Part shown: positions 1 through 12,574 of the stretch, in pieces | How the letters are laid out: every line of letters begins with the position of its first letter | Position numbering within the stretch: the first letter of the stretch is position 1 | Assembly: GCF_031755915.1 (NCBI RefSeq) | Contig: NC_083389.1 | Span: 20,710,001 to 20,774,000 of the forward strand | DNA length: 64,000 nucleotides | Source of the DNA: Ziziphus jujuba | Lineage: Eukaryota; Streptophyta; Magnoliopsida; Rosales; Rhamnaceae | Reading direction: 5' to 3' | Program-made: the position numbers and the translations under genes | The notes under the pieces: generated by a model | What the model was told of the DNA's origin: nothing | The model's input: only the letters and a program-made list of their open reading frames with translations | The model's database searches: none

Positions 1-1007
1 ATAAATAATAAAATCAATGTAGATGATATTCATACTAAAACATTGATTTAAATAAATAATAAAAACATGAATAAAATACCTTTAATTTCAAATATCACTT
101 TGAAAAGCATTTAGTTTTTGATAATCGATCGGAAAAACATCTTGACACCTTGAGATTGATCGACACACATCCATACTCGACAACAAGTATCGATTACGGG
201 TGGTGACCTTGTTAAGTTGTTGGTAGCCGATACACACCCTTAGGCAACCATCCTTCTTCTCCATGAAAGAAACGGATGTCATTCACGATGATATGATTGA
301 TCTAGCAAAACCCTTATTCACCAAATCTTGCAGCTAAGCCTTTAAGCTCCCTTAACTCTTATGGAGCCACACGGTATGGCGGTAAGGAAAATAGATCAGT
401 ATCCAAAGCCAATTCAATGGTGATTTGATATCCTTTTTACGGTCGTAATCCAGGTAACTTGTTGGGAAAATGCTTTCGAATTGCTTCCCACTATGAGCAC
501 TTCCCACGCTCACCATCTACTCGGGCATCAACCACATGGGTCAAATACCCTTGACAACCATTCTTCGATAGCTCCTTGGAGACGAGGATAGAAATTAACC
601 ATGGTAAAGGCCTCCTAACTCCTTCACGAAGCACCACTTCAGGTAAGCTGAAACACTTTAATTTTATCCCTTTATGGTAGCGGTCTATAAACATAAGATG
701 TATAACTACTCAATCTATATCTAGGACAGCTTCGGATCCCAAAAAGATTCAAAGAATTGGATCTGCCCCCATTACCTAACCTTCGATAAAGAAAAGGCAA
801 TCCTCGACCATTGACTAGGCTATAGGAATTCCCCATTAGGATAGGTGATTCTAATTGACACCCTCGAAGATTAGAGTTATTTCAACTCGGGCAATGAATC
901 TGCTTCGAGATAAAGGGAAAGAACGCTTTAAGATGATTAAAACAAAGGAATAGACGCAGATGGGACAAACAACAATGCACAGTCCCTTAGGAATACAATA
1001 ACTTAAA
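1..1007 (-). pseudogene. Ty3/gypsy pol remnant (protease-RT linker and N-terminal reverse transcriptase)
   Basis: On the minus strand, positions 282-88 translate to the start of a Ty3/gypsy reverse transcriptase. The region around KKDG, then IGYQQLNKVT and NRY, matches the family pattern [25 protein letters not shown]. The Asp of the usual IDYRQLN is replaced by Gly. Upstream in the element, 694-491 resembles the protease-RT linker (VVLREGVRRPLP, then NGCQGYLTHVVD). Stops and frameshifts separate the pieces, and the window starts inside RT, so the rest of pol is not visible. Only about 300 bp separate the primer-binding site from the linker, so gag and the protease active site are missing. 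The pieces and the frame breaks are seen directly; the family assignment is from recall of conserved RT motifs. Confidence 0.75.
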
Positions 1008-1020
1008 GCTTTGATACCAA
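1008..1020 (-). other. Retrotransposon primer-binding site (initiator tRNA-Met type)
   Basis: Read on the minus strand this is TTGGTATCAAAGC. It resembles the standard plant gypsy primer-binding site TGGTATCAGAGCC, which is complementary to the 3' end of initiator tRNA-Met, with one internal substitution. It lies one base inside the CA end of the adjacent LTR, where a primer-binding site belongs. It fixes the element's orientation and shows that the LTR at 1022-4522 is the 5' LTR. Confidence 0.75.
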
Positions 1021-1021
1021 C

Positions 1022-4000
1022 TGTCAGGACCCATCTAAAATTCCTCACCGGAACCTTAGACAAGTCCTGATCCCAAGAAAACTCTATCGGACCCTCCAAT
1101 GGAAAATCCGGTAGAACCTCCCCTAAGGGATGAACTTACCATAATTTCCTGCACTGAAAACACACTTCTATATACAACATCTTTTTCCACCTACATTACT
1201 ACAATTTAATTTCACAAATTTGCAGCACTCTAAATGAATAATAGGAAATCAGTGCATAATTAATAAATAAATGTCCAAGACAGTATACAGAATTTCATAA
1301 AGTACAATTAAGTATGGAAGTTATACAATAAGGATGAAAGAAATATTACAATAGAAATAAATGAAAATAAAGAGAACTCCTTGAAATACGACAACAACGA
1401 AGATTAAGCTCGTTCCGGACGAACATCTACCAATTCTTGTACATAGGGGAATGGAATTTAAAAACATGATATACAAATTATCTCAGTGAATGACCCTATC
1501 TACTATATAATTATAATATTAATAATATAATAATAAAAGAGATTTAATTAATCAATGCCAAACAATTAAATAAATAATTATAATAAATATTTGAAATAAT
1601 ATTTTCTCTCAAAAACAGTTACAATTCACTCAGTTGGAAAAGTTCCCCTTTTAAAACATTTTTACAAAACCCAATAATTGTACCCCAAAAATCAAGGAAT
1701 AATTAATTTAATAAAAATTTAAATAATCCAAAAACGAATAAAATATAATAAAACAAATTTAGAATACTTGCATTAAAGAAATATAACATAAAAGTAAAAT
1801 TCAATATATAATTCATAAAATTTGATTTAATAAATCAAAATAAACAGTGTCAAAAATATAATTTAAATAATTACAAACAATCATATAAAATAAGTAGTAG
1901 AAAAATACTATAATATTCATTTTGAAATATTCAACCAACCTATATAATATTTTTATGGCAAGATGCATTTTAAAAACATTAATTTAAAATAAATGACATA
2001 AAATATGAAAAAATACATTTTAGAAAATACTAGTTGGAAATAGATGATAAAACAAAATAAATACATTTAATTTAAATGCTGCTTTAAAACTTTAGGATTT
2101 GAAATTTATATCTGAAAAATAATACTTGACGCACCACACTATATACCAGTGATGTCCTATGATACACAGCGTACCGAGCACCATCTGGCGGGAGGTTAAA
2201 GAGAGAAACTTGTATACGGTCACTTCGGTGTCCCGACAGCACCGCTGCTTAAACCATCAACCCGGCCATGAAGGAGGGCGGCTTATGGCCAATATCAAAC
2301 TTGCCTGCCCTCGGTCCGATGGCAACTCACGGGAGACATTATCACTTGTGCGCTCATCCACATACACAGTACAGAACACCAGTACTGTATGAGTGCGTCT
2401 AAAACAAATAATTATATTATTTAAAAAAAATAACAATTTTTGCAAACTCACCGTGGGAATTATAACATTTTTCAAATTCACAATCCCACATTTTTTCTTT
2501 AATTCTCAACATAAATCCATCACTTTAAAATTCATCAATTTCAAATCCATCCATTTAAATATAACAAATTTTCAACACCATGAAAACCTAATCCATAAAT
2601 AATAAAACGTATAAATACGGATTTTGAACTCAATACTTTAATACAATTATTTTTCTCAAAATCTTAGAATCAATTTATATCAAAATTACATAAATTTTAT
2701 ATTTGCTTAAATCTATATAAGAACATTTATCATACGCAATAAATTCCATAATATAAATTTAACAATAATCGATCATAATTTAAATCCATAACTTCTTTAA
2801 AACCAAATATATGATTTCCCTGCAATATATGCTTAAATCAATAAACTTTTGGCATCATAAATTCAAAAATAAATTTAATAACAATTTAAAACATAATTTA
2901 TTTAAAAACCCAAAATATAATTTTTAATGCAATACATGCACTAAGTCAACATAAATCATTGTCATAAGCTCAAATGACAATTTCTTAAATATTAAACATA
3001 TATAGCACATTTTTCATAAATTCAATTAGCACCATATATATATATATATATTCACAATCCCAAAATATAGTTCAATGACAATACATATATTAATCAAGCA
3101 TAATTTGACATTATAAATTTTAAATATCAATTCCTCTCAATATCAAACACATTTATTTTTCATAATTTCAAATAACACAAAATATATATTTTTAATAGTC
3201 CTCAAAATAGTTTTGAAGGTGGACCACTCACCTCGAGCACGTAATTAACCCAAGATCCTCCATGGGATCAATTTTACGACGCACACGTGCTCCTAGAACA
3301 ACAATATTACACAACTCAAATAAATTAATATTTTATTCGGATAAATAATACCCGGTACCCGGGGGGTTTAACACAAACGTTAACCAAAATTTATGAGTAA
3401 TATACCGAATCAAAGCTTGTGAAACGAGGATTACAAATCTAGTCTTACTTTCCGAAGATCGAACCCGAGGTGATCTGAATCTCGCCGGAAAGCTCTCGGA
3501 TTTTAGGCCTTCGATGCTCACAATCCATTAAGAATTGAGAAAATTGGACACCGGATTTGGGTTCAGAGGGTCAGAATTAGTGGGAAAGGATGTGCGGTGC
3601 AACTGGAAACTCGCCGGAAAGTTTATTTCCTGACGAGCCACCGTGGTCACCGGAATCCACCACCGCGGGGCACGTCCGGTAGCTACTGGCCGTGATTTTT
3701 GATGGAAAGGTAGATCAGGGAATGGGTGACTTAACGGGACCAGCGGTGAGGCAAACGGAGGTCAGAATGGAGAGAAATCTGGGTTTGAAGTAATCGGCGC
3801 CGCTGCCGGAAAAAGTTTCGATCCGGGCACGTCGACTGTCGGTTGGCCGTGATTTTTGGTTGGCCAGCCGGTTTTTAGGTGGGCTTCAAGCTAGGGTGGT
3901 GCATGTACTGTTCTGGTGGCCGAAAATGAGTGAACAGCGGTTGGCCGGTTGGATTTCTCTCTCTCTCTCTCTCTCTCTCCCCCCTCCTTCTTCTTTTCTC

Positions 4001-4522
4001 TCCTCTCTCCCCTTCTCAGCCAGTCAAAATTCCTGTGGGTGCCACTATGCACTCGTGGGTGGGTCCACTTTTTTGACATGTGGCACCACTGTTCACACAC
4101 ATACAGATCCATAAATAGTAAATGCTGTCTCGGAAAAACTTCACAATTCCACAACTTTCAAACCACATGTCCAAATCGAACGTGCTGCTAGTCTATGAAC
4201 TCGTATCGACGAGTACTTCATAACTATGCATGAGTCAAAGCTCAACTTTGCATGAACAAAAAGTCAACTCCGGCACCCCTTGGACAGTTTGGACCTCAAC
4301 TTGTTTTGCTCATAACTTTCAAACCGTAACTCTGTTTTCAATGTGCTACTAGTCTATGGACTCGTGACAATGTGTACTTCGTAACGGTACCTCGGTCAAT
4401 GTGAAATTCCATTAGGAGAAAAAAGTCAACATTTGACCCTTTCTCGGTCAACGACGATCAAACTCGATCAACCTTGGTCAAAATTGAGAAATTTTCGGTG
4501 TACTTCGGGACGGGTTGTTACA
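1022..4522 (-). mobile_element. Long 5' LTR of the gypsy-like element (LTR copy 1)
   Basis: On the minus strand the repeat begins TGTAACAACCCGTCCCGAAG and ends GGGTCCTGACA, with TG/CA termini and the primer-binding site immediately next to the CA end. At 3.5 kb it is long for an LTR. The interior is extremely A/T-rich (1440-3180), with a GC-richer block at 3530-3930 and a CT microsatellite at about 3955-3980. A block at 2159-2400 resembles tandem units also found in LTR copy 2. Segments at 4130-4520 match 55740-56112 in the same orientation, which supports the repeat call. Lines read as open frames here (for example 3860-4191) are translated microsatellite, not genes. Confidence 0.7.
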
Positions 4523-6111
4523 AAATGGGCCACATGCACATCCTTTTCTTCTTCTCTTGTGTCATGTAGTGTTTAGGATGCCAAACATCATTTGGCAACA
4601 CTAGTTTAACGTAAAGTGCATCAGGTATTCTTTCGATGTATATATATATTATATTATGCGTCAAGTATACCATCCCATATCAAGATAACGACTTGGTTTG
4701 GCCCATGAATGGTTTAGTGTGGTATTTCTATTGCCTAAGAGATCGGTAGGTTGGATGACTATTATAGGTAACCACCTCTGGCCATATTGGTAGTAGTATA
4801 CCTACAGACAACTAATATCGTAGAACCATGCATTGGTATATCATATGGTACATAGGGTGGATTCTATTACAAATATGCAGTTTAAGTAATGTATTTATCA
4901 TTTTTAATTCTATTTTATCTAATTTTGATTATTATTATTGTTGTTGTTGTCAATTGCATGATCGTTGTGTTTGTTTGAATTGATGCCATTCTGGATTTGG
5001 AAGTATATGTGTAACATTATAAAGTAGGGAAAGGTTCACATAATGCTGGTAAAAAAAATTTTTATCAGCCATTGGGCAGATGTATGAGCCTTGGGATAGG
5101 TGTATAAACCATTGGGCAGGTGTATAAGCCTTTGGGGGGATATAAGAGCCTTCGAATAAGTGTATTAGCTTTTGGATAGTGTATCAGCCTTCAGGGCAGG
5201 TATAAAAGCTTTTGAACAAATATGACAGCCTTCATGCAGGTATATAAGCCTTCGAGTAAGTGTATTAGCTTTCAGACAGATGTATTAGCCTATAAGTAGG
5301 TCACTCAAATCCTTTGAGAGATTGTAACATATTCATATTTATGTGTATATGTATAAAGAAAAATATATATTTATGTTGTTTTTGGATAGTTGTGGTGTTA
5401 TCAAAATTATTGTCGCGACTTTAATTATTCAATTTAAAGTATTATTTCTATATGCGTATTTTAATGTAATTTATTTTATTTAAGGATATCTTATAACTTA
5501 TTGTTTTTTAACAATGTAAATTTGTATCTGTATATTTCCCAGGTGTTGAAAAGTAGACTATATGATTTAGTAGACTATATGATTTAGGGTCTGGGACCAA
5601 GGTTATGTTTATCTATTATTATTATTATTACTACTACTACTATTGCTACTATTACTACTACTACTACTACTATTATTATTATTATTATCTTTTCATTTAT
5701 ATTTATGTGTCTATATATTCACGAAGTGCTGTAAAATTGTGAGATCGTAGTAAGTGGGAGGAGTGGCGGCCATGAGTTTATAGAAGTATATATTTCCTAT
5801 GCTAGATAAAAACTTGGGGAAACTTAAGGTTTAGGTAGGAGCCATCTTAGGGTTCAGGTAGGAAACTTCGAGAGATGTCCTGACATATAAAATGGTACTT
5901 ATGATTTATTATTTATTACTTATATTTATATTCCTAAGCTATTGTTATCGAAGTTCTGCAAATTTGTAAAAACTTGTACTAAGCAGATGTATACTTTTGG
6001 AGTGACTTTTTTATGCAGACAATATTTCGGGAAGTGGAAATTCCGATGGAATATCCCTTAATCAGGGCTATCCTACGATTCCAACAGATAACTCTAGGAG
6101 GGTCCTAACAA
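4523..6111 (+). mobile_element. Inverted fragment of the same LTR family, abutting LTR copy 1
   Basis: This stretch is homologous to the reverse complement of 51480-52440. In both there is, in the same order, a segment with GGTAGTAGTATA, an (ATT)n(GTT)n run, and a minisatellite with a unit near TTGGGCAGGTGTATAAGCC. It ends with a GGGTCCTAACA-like LTR terminus at about 6110. A further ATT/ACT triplet run lies at 5610-5690. The fragment therefore runs in the opposite direction to LTR copy 1, with the junction at 4522/4523. No coding capacity was seen. The homology is by eye and the boundaries are approximate. Confidence 0.55.
5066..5300 (+). repeat. Minisatellite, unit about 20-24 bp
   Basis: About ten imperfect copies of a unit resembling TTGGGCAGGTGTATAAGCC follow one another, with the variable part between GGCAGGTGTAT and AGCCTT. 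The related, inverted array is at 51505-51680. The copies are diverged, so the array is old. It lies inside an LTR fragment and has no coding interpretation. Confidence 0.7.
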
Positions 6112-6937
6112 TTGTTGAGTAGAATATCAACATCTTCAATACAGTAAAGAATAAATATTCAAATCTTCAAAATAAATACTCAAGCCTATGGATATCATGT
6201 CCAAAATAGATAATCAGCAGCTCAGCTCCATTAAGTTTCATAAAATGTCAGTATCAAAACTTTATCTTTTAGTCTTTTTACCTAAAAATAATTAAATAAT
6301 AAAATCAATAGAAATCCCTTTCAACTAAGCATAATTCATATGGAAAGCAGCAAATAAAAAGCATCGGACTACTTAATACAATGACCAATGAGAATGCCAA
6401 AACTTTGATGGTGTAACTTCATATTATAATATCGCAACTTTCTTTCTTTCATTTAATTCATATTGCCCTTTGGAACAACCCTAATGAGAATGACCACTGA
6501 TGATAACCTTAGATCGTAAAAGTATTTTTAAAGTGATTTTTAAGCATAGTAAAGAGATAAAATTACTTTTTATGGTGTTTGGGGAAAAAAAAATCTAAAA
6601 GTGATTCTTAGTGATTTTATTTTAGACAAATCACCTATTGATTCTACAGAAGCATCAACTAGGTGATTCGTTAATTCTTCGAAAATCACTTTATAGAGGT
6701 AAGTGATGATCATCAAGAATCACTAAACAGGCTCTCAGTTCGATTAGGCCAGGTACTAAAATCCTCTCTCCAATTTATATTAAAAAAAAATCATGTTAAT
6801 TATATTCCATATTTGGTTCTATTTTTTACTGACATTCCTATCTTCAATAAGCAAAATTTGGTTACACCGAAAAAAATGCAATTAAGGGAGATATCATTTT
6901 CAACAGTCCAGAAAATTCTATTGTAAAATATATACAT

Positions 6938-6979
<42 letters not shown>

Positions 6980-7452
6980 ACAAAATAAAAAATAGTCAAG
7001 AATATTTATTTAAGGAAAAATAAATAGCCAGGAAAATTCATTTCAGTTTCCTTAACATATAGATGTTCCAAAATAAGTAAAATAAAAAGTAAAAAAATCG
7101 TACACTATTTTAACTTTTGGGTTACAATTTAAGAGAAAACTTTATTCGTAGGCTTAGTTTAATAGTAAAAGCCATTGAAAATATAAATCTAGTTCTAAGC
7201 TTCAAACTTTGATCTTGATAAAATCCTCCTCCTCCAATTGTAATGTTCCCCAAAAAAAAAAAAAAAAAAAAAAAAAAAAACACAAGACAAAAAACAAAAA
7301 ACAAAACAAATACTTAATAGAAAAGTGTTACAACATAATGGTAAATAAAAATTTTTAAAGTGAGAGCACTTCATGAAAATTAGACAAAAATTAAGAAAAG
7401 ACCTGCAAGGAAAAAGAGCATAAGCTTTACAATTGAATAAAAAAAAAAAATC
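6112..7452. other. AT-rich 3' flank of the first MATE gene
   Basis: No gene is seen. It contains a long TA run at about 6940-6976 and a poly-A run at about 7250-7280. A possible MITE lies at roughly 6500-6740, with repeated AAAAGTGATT/AATCACTTT motifs in inverted orientation. The short minus-strand frame at 7122-7304 is only a translated poly-T tract. The MATE 3' UTR and polyadenylation site should lie just below 7453, but cannot be placed. Confidence 0.5.
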
Positions 7453-9726
7453 TTAGGATTCAAATGTTTCTGAAGTTTTGGGGTTTGATCCTTCATTATC
7501 TGCTACAAGCCAATTGATAACACGATTACGAGCTAGTGTTACCTGCAAATATTCATATAAATTCTTATAGCTTGTTGTACGAGCCAGGAAATTTAGATTA
7601 ACATTAAGCTAATTCAAGCAGCCAAAGCAACCTAAATTTATATATATATATATATATATATACCTGTTTATCCCAATCAGTTTTCCAGGTGACAATAACA
7701 ATTACAACAGTTTGAACAAATGTTCCCAATAGCATTCCAGTCCACACACCCTACATGAAATTTTATGACCACAAAAGTAATGGATTTAATAATAGAAAAT
7801 AAGTAAGAATGATGGATCATAAAGCAATTTGCAGTTAATATCAAGAATTATATATACGTATACGCATCGCCAACTTCTTATAAATTTGTGCACTAAATAC
7901 CAGTAATTATAAGAATTACTTCTATTAACAACTTAAATGCAACAATGAGAAGAGCTAGAAAGAATTTCAAATTCTCCAACATAAAGAATTGACGTTTTTC
8001 TAGTCCTTTAAATTTGCTCAATAGATAAGTGTATCAGTGAAATGTAACTAAATTCATATACTATAAGTTCATTCAAAAGTATATGGAAATTACCTAAGAA
8101 TCAAACCCAATTGACTGGGCAAAAGGTCGAATAATGATCTAATCCAACAACAGAGCAAATCCACAAACTAAACAGAAAGATTTACTTGGTTCAATTATAG
8201 AATGTAAAGTACATCCAAGGTTCGAAGAGCCCTAAGCAATCCGGCAAAGATTGCCCTACCGGTTTTCTCTATCACACAGAAAACTCACATTACCAAGCAA
8301 TTGTCCTCACCTTTTTTCCTTTTACAGAATCTAAATCACAAGACAAACAAAAGAAGAAAACAAAAATCTTAGATATCTTCAGAAAAATCGCAAACTAATT
8401 ATCTCTAATATGTCTCAATCTTTCTTTTGCTCTTGGATTCTAATTGTGAATCTCATTCTTCTTCTTTGTGCATACTACTGGTGTTTAGCTATTTATAATA
8501 CTCTCACAACATAACCCTCTAACCAAGTAACAGTTAACTAATAAGTTAATTACTCCAACTCTAAGATAAGACTTAACCCTCATGCCACATAAAAAAATAA
8601 GACTTGACAATTACAAGATTCACCAAAAATTGTAAGGAATTAATTCAGAAGGTCATAGAGTAGAGTATAGCTTACTTTTGATTGCATATTCAAAAGATAA
8701 CCAAGCACAAGGCCAACAGGAATCCCTATAAGGTAATAGCAAGCTAGGTTCACATATGCTAAAGTGCTCTGCCACCCAGCTCCAACAGCAACTCCTGCAT
8801 ATGTCAATGATATTAATTAGCATGTGCTAAAAATTGCTAAGAATTGATGTTTAAAATAATAATTTATTTATTCATAGTAAGTAAAAAAGATTGGGATAGA
8901 TTACCAGAGATAACTGGTTGAACACTGTTCAACAGTAAAGAGAGAGCCAACAAAGATGACAAATTGGAAACTGCTTTAGCTACATCCTTACTTTCTGTGA
9001 AGATGTAAACAAGGTTTCCTCTCAAGAAGAGAAAAATTAGAAAAAGCACAAATCCAATTGCTAATGAAGTCAACAATGTCATCACAATTGAGAACTTTGC
9101 TGCTCTGGAGCTACCCCTTCCAAGCTCATTCGACACCCGAACACTAGAAAGCAAATTGCCATTATCAAAGATTTAAGTGAAAATTTTTATTTATAAGATA
9201 CAATATTATTTACAAATTAATAACTAAGCTATGCTACTATAAGCAAGCAAGACATAAAGTTTACTTAAAAAAAAAAAAAAAAAAAACTATTATGTTCGGA
9301 TCAACTTGGTCCAACTTCCAGCTAATATAAAAAGAATTTAATAATCCTAAAATGAAGAAGAAGATCATGGCGACGATGACATACCTTGCCGCAGCCATAA
9401 AACCAAGCGATATCATCAATTCCCATCCATCAATGTTTAGGCTGCAAGAAACATTATTCACAGAATAATAGATATTACAATATACGTAGTTGAGCACATC
9501 AGGGCAAGGGAAAAGGGGGGACAAATGAAGAAAAATATGAATAGATGAATATTCAATTCTATTGTAAAGGAAAGGAGTGGAGAAGATTACCAAATGGATA
9601 AAGCATCAATTGAAACTTCAGCATTTTTAAGCTTCCCTGTTAAAAGAACCAAAACTGTATTGTACCAGGCCTCTACACTATTAAGGAACCAAAAAAAAAA
9701 GAGTTAAATATTTGTTTTCCTTCCCC

Positions 9727-9760
<34 letters not shown>

Positions 9761-11081
9761 AGAAGAAAGTTATGTTTTGACTAAACTATGGTAATCATGC
9801 TCTGACTAAAGTCTTTTTAGTTTAAAGTTTTGTCACAGCATTTGCAAAACCAAAAGCACCTTTTAACGACAACTAATGTTGAGACAAAAAATTACAATCA
9901 TGACATAACAAAAGTCTAAACGAAAGAGGTTTTTACCATATCATTACACCAGATGACACAAAAAGTTTGACAAGAAGCCAGAGATCCTTGAAAGCTAAGG
10001 ATGAGAAACCATTCCATGTCTGACCGCACCCACCCCACATAATGAACATAAGCTGACCAAGATTCGGAATCCAGTTTGCTAATATTATGGACGCCATAGC
10101 ACCCGGAATCCCAAACTTAAATTTCACAGTCAAAAGCCAAGAAAGGATCAAATGGAACAGAGTTGAAAATGCTGCCAAGTATCCAATAATCATGTTCTTG
10201 CTCTGTGCTTGTAGGAACATTTGGCAGGTCAAGGACACACCGTAGGCAAATAGGATGGGGATGAACCATAATGCAATATATCCTGCCATTTCTGATATTT
10301 TTTCTTCTTGCCCAAGAAACTTCAGAATTGGGGCCGTATAGATAAACGAAGGAAGAATACAGATCGAGCTGAAAAACAAAACTATCCATGATCTTTGAAG
10401 ATATACTCCTAGCATGTGGTATTGTCTTGCGCCATATGCTTGACCACATAGAGTTTGTAGTGCACTAGACATGCCCAACTGCACATATATTCAAATAAAA
10501 TAAAAAATAAAAAATAAAAAGAAGAAGAAGAAAATTCTAAGCACTCAGGACAATTTAGGAGAAGTATTGTTCTCCTGCAAACTATCTCTCAAATTACAGT
10601 GACTTATACATATAATTTTTTATGATAATTGAGGATCTAGGAATTCAAATTTAGAATCATTACCCTAGCTGTCCTCCTAGAGAACTCATTAATGATTTGA
10701 AACCAAAATTTCCCTTCTTGTCCTCGTAGAGAACTCGTTAATGATTTGAAACCAAAATTGTGGTTGAATATTTGAATATTATGAATAGGTGTATGAGAAA
10801 GGGAAAAAACATACCAAAATTCCAGTAGAAAACTTCACAATTACAGAAAATACAAGAGCATATCCAGCTAACTCAGTAGAACCAATACGTCCAATGAAAG
10901 CTTGACTTATGACAATTAGCCCAAAATTGGAGAATCTTGTAAAAATAGCAGGAGCAGCCACTATCCATATTTTCTTGCTTTCCTTTCTTATTGCTTCCTT
11001 CAGTGAAACCTCTTCATCCACTATGTCTTCCGCTCGAATCTCTCCTCTTACAAGAAGCCTTTTATTAATTTCTTCTTCCAT
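7453..11081 (-). CDS. MATE/DTX multidrug and toxic compound extrusion transporter (copy 1)
   Basis: Predicted cation-coupled efflux carrier of the plant DETOXIFICATION (MATE) family, with 12 membrane helices expected; the substrate cannot be read from sequence. Eight exons, all with GT/AG borders: 11081-10815, 10478-9937, 9677-9591, 9441-9385, 9143-8905, 8794-8676, 7750-7664 and 7542-7453. They join in frame to 495 codons and a TAA, the normal family length. Visible family motifs are TLCGQAYGARQY (exon 2), FLQAQSKNMI (exon 2), CVEAWYNT (residues 270-277), NIDGWELM (exon 4) and SVRVSNELGRGSS (from residue 318). I chose the MEEEINKRLL start; an ATG four codons upstream is possible. In the ALETLCGQ motif the usual Glu is Gln at residue 97. 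Introns carry poly-A/T tracts, a 49-bp tandem repeat near 10671-10760, and a long intron 6 (7751-8675). No disabling mutation was found. Confidence 0.93.
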
Positions 11082-11953
11082 TTTTAAGTACAATGGTTTT
11101 GAACTCCTTCAGGTCTCAAATTAAGTACAAAACATAAAAAGGATTGCTTTCTTGAAGGAAAAAATATTATTTGTTGTTATTCTTTTTTGATGAAAAAAAG
11201 TTGTGTTTTTAGGTTATTTGCTTGCCTTCTAATTGAAGATTTTGAAGAAATGATGTGAATGACAACGTTAAATATATATTCCATTGTTCAAATTAGAGTA
11301 TTTTCAATGCGGATGTGGATTGCTATTTACATGTCATATAAATTTGAATGACTTGTTGTTTGTATTACATAAAATCTACTTTAATGGACATTCAATTAAA
11401 AATCAATTTCCAAACATTCAGTCCTTTCTTAAAAACTAAATAAAAAAATTAAATGTTTTGTCCAAAACACAATTAATTAATGATATATATATGCTTATTT
11501 ATTTTCTTATTTTTAATATTGAAAATATTTTAAACATATACACGGTAATTAATGTTTGGCAAGTCCAAAGTCTAATCGACATCTAAAAGTAGACATTCAC
11601 TGTATTTATTTTCTTGCCACATAATCTTGACCAACTTTCTGTAATTGCATTATGGAGACTTTTTCTATGATGTCTGTGTATATTTCTTTCATTACAGATT
11701 AATTTTTGCCCGTTCACATTTCCATTAATGAGGCTGTTTTATCATATACAGATGTATCAGGTCCATTAAACAAGGCAATTACATAATTGCATAAGCTATA
11801 CAAAGAAAGATCTTTTTTTGGACAAAGAGCAAAACAAATAAAGATTGAAAGTTAGTTTTATGCTATAAATGGCTCCGCTAGCTAATTTTCTTGATGATTG
11901 TTGATGGATCACATTTTTTATCATCAGTATATAATTTCATATCCTTTTCAATT
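11082..11953. other. Upstream (promoter-side) region of MATE copy 1
   Basis: Non-coding and AT-rich. On the minus strand a TATATATTT stretch at about 11266-11275 lies roughly 190 bp before the start codon and could be the TATA element; this is a guess from position only. No repeat longer than simple A/T runs was recognised. Confidence 0.35.
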
Positions 11954-12402
11954 AGGTGTATTCGACTTAGAATCTAATAGATTTTAACAAATTTTAAAAA
12001 TCTAGACGTATTCAATTAAAAGATTATAATAGAATCTATATAAGTCTATGAGTATTCAATTATGATTTCAGGAGGTTTTTTAAAAGTCTATTAAAATCTA
12101 AGGTTATTTGATTATGATTTTGTAGAATTACATAAAAAAATTTAGGGATAATTTGCAAGTCATTAACTTTAAAGGCTTTAAAAAAAAAAAAGATTTTGAT
12201 GAATTTGGAGGGATTTTAAAAGGAAAAATATGAAAAAAGAGTGATTTTCAATTCTAACTTCCATACCAAGGATTTCATTGGATTAATTTAGGATTCCTCT
12301 CAAGTCTGTGTAGAGCCTATGAAACTTTATGACAATCAACAAAGACCTTGAAAATCTATAACTCTTTTTAAATCTATCAAATCCTAAATTGAATATATCC
12401 CT
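11954..12402. mobile_element. MITE-like element with imperfect terminal inverted repeats
   Basis: The left end reads AGGTGTATTCGACTTAGAAT, and the right end, reverse complemented, reads AGGGATATATTCAATTTAGG. The similarity continues through TCTAATAGATTT and TTTGATAGATTT for about 35 bases. The element is about 450 bp, AT-rich and non-coding. A clear target-site duplication was not found, so the superfamily is open; the GTGTATTCAATT-type terminus is a common plant MITE end. Confidence 0.5.
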
Positions 12403-12574
12403 TAATTAATAAATGAGTAATTAAGGTTAAAGTTGACTAGTGAAAAGACAGACACTTTTTCTTTTTTTCTAATGAAAGACAAATTGGTGTTTTTTGCCAA
12501 GCATAGTAGTTTGGGTTTGTTATGTGAACATTTCAATCTAAATCTAATGCTGGGATGACCAATGTAGATGGGTG

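Noticed and set aside
3860..4191. Overlapping open frames of about 80 residues on both strands
   Set aside because: They are driven by a CT microsatellite inside an LTR and show no domain.
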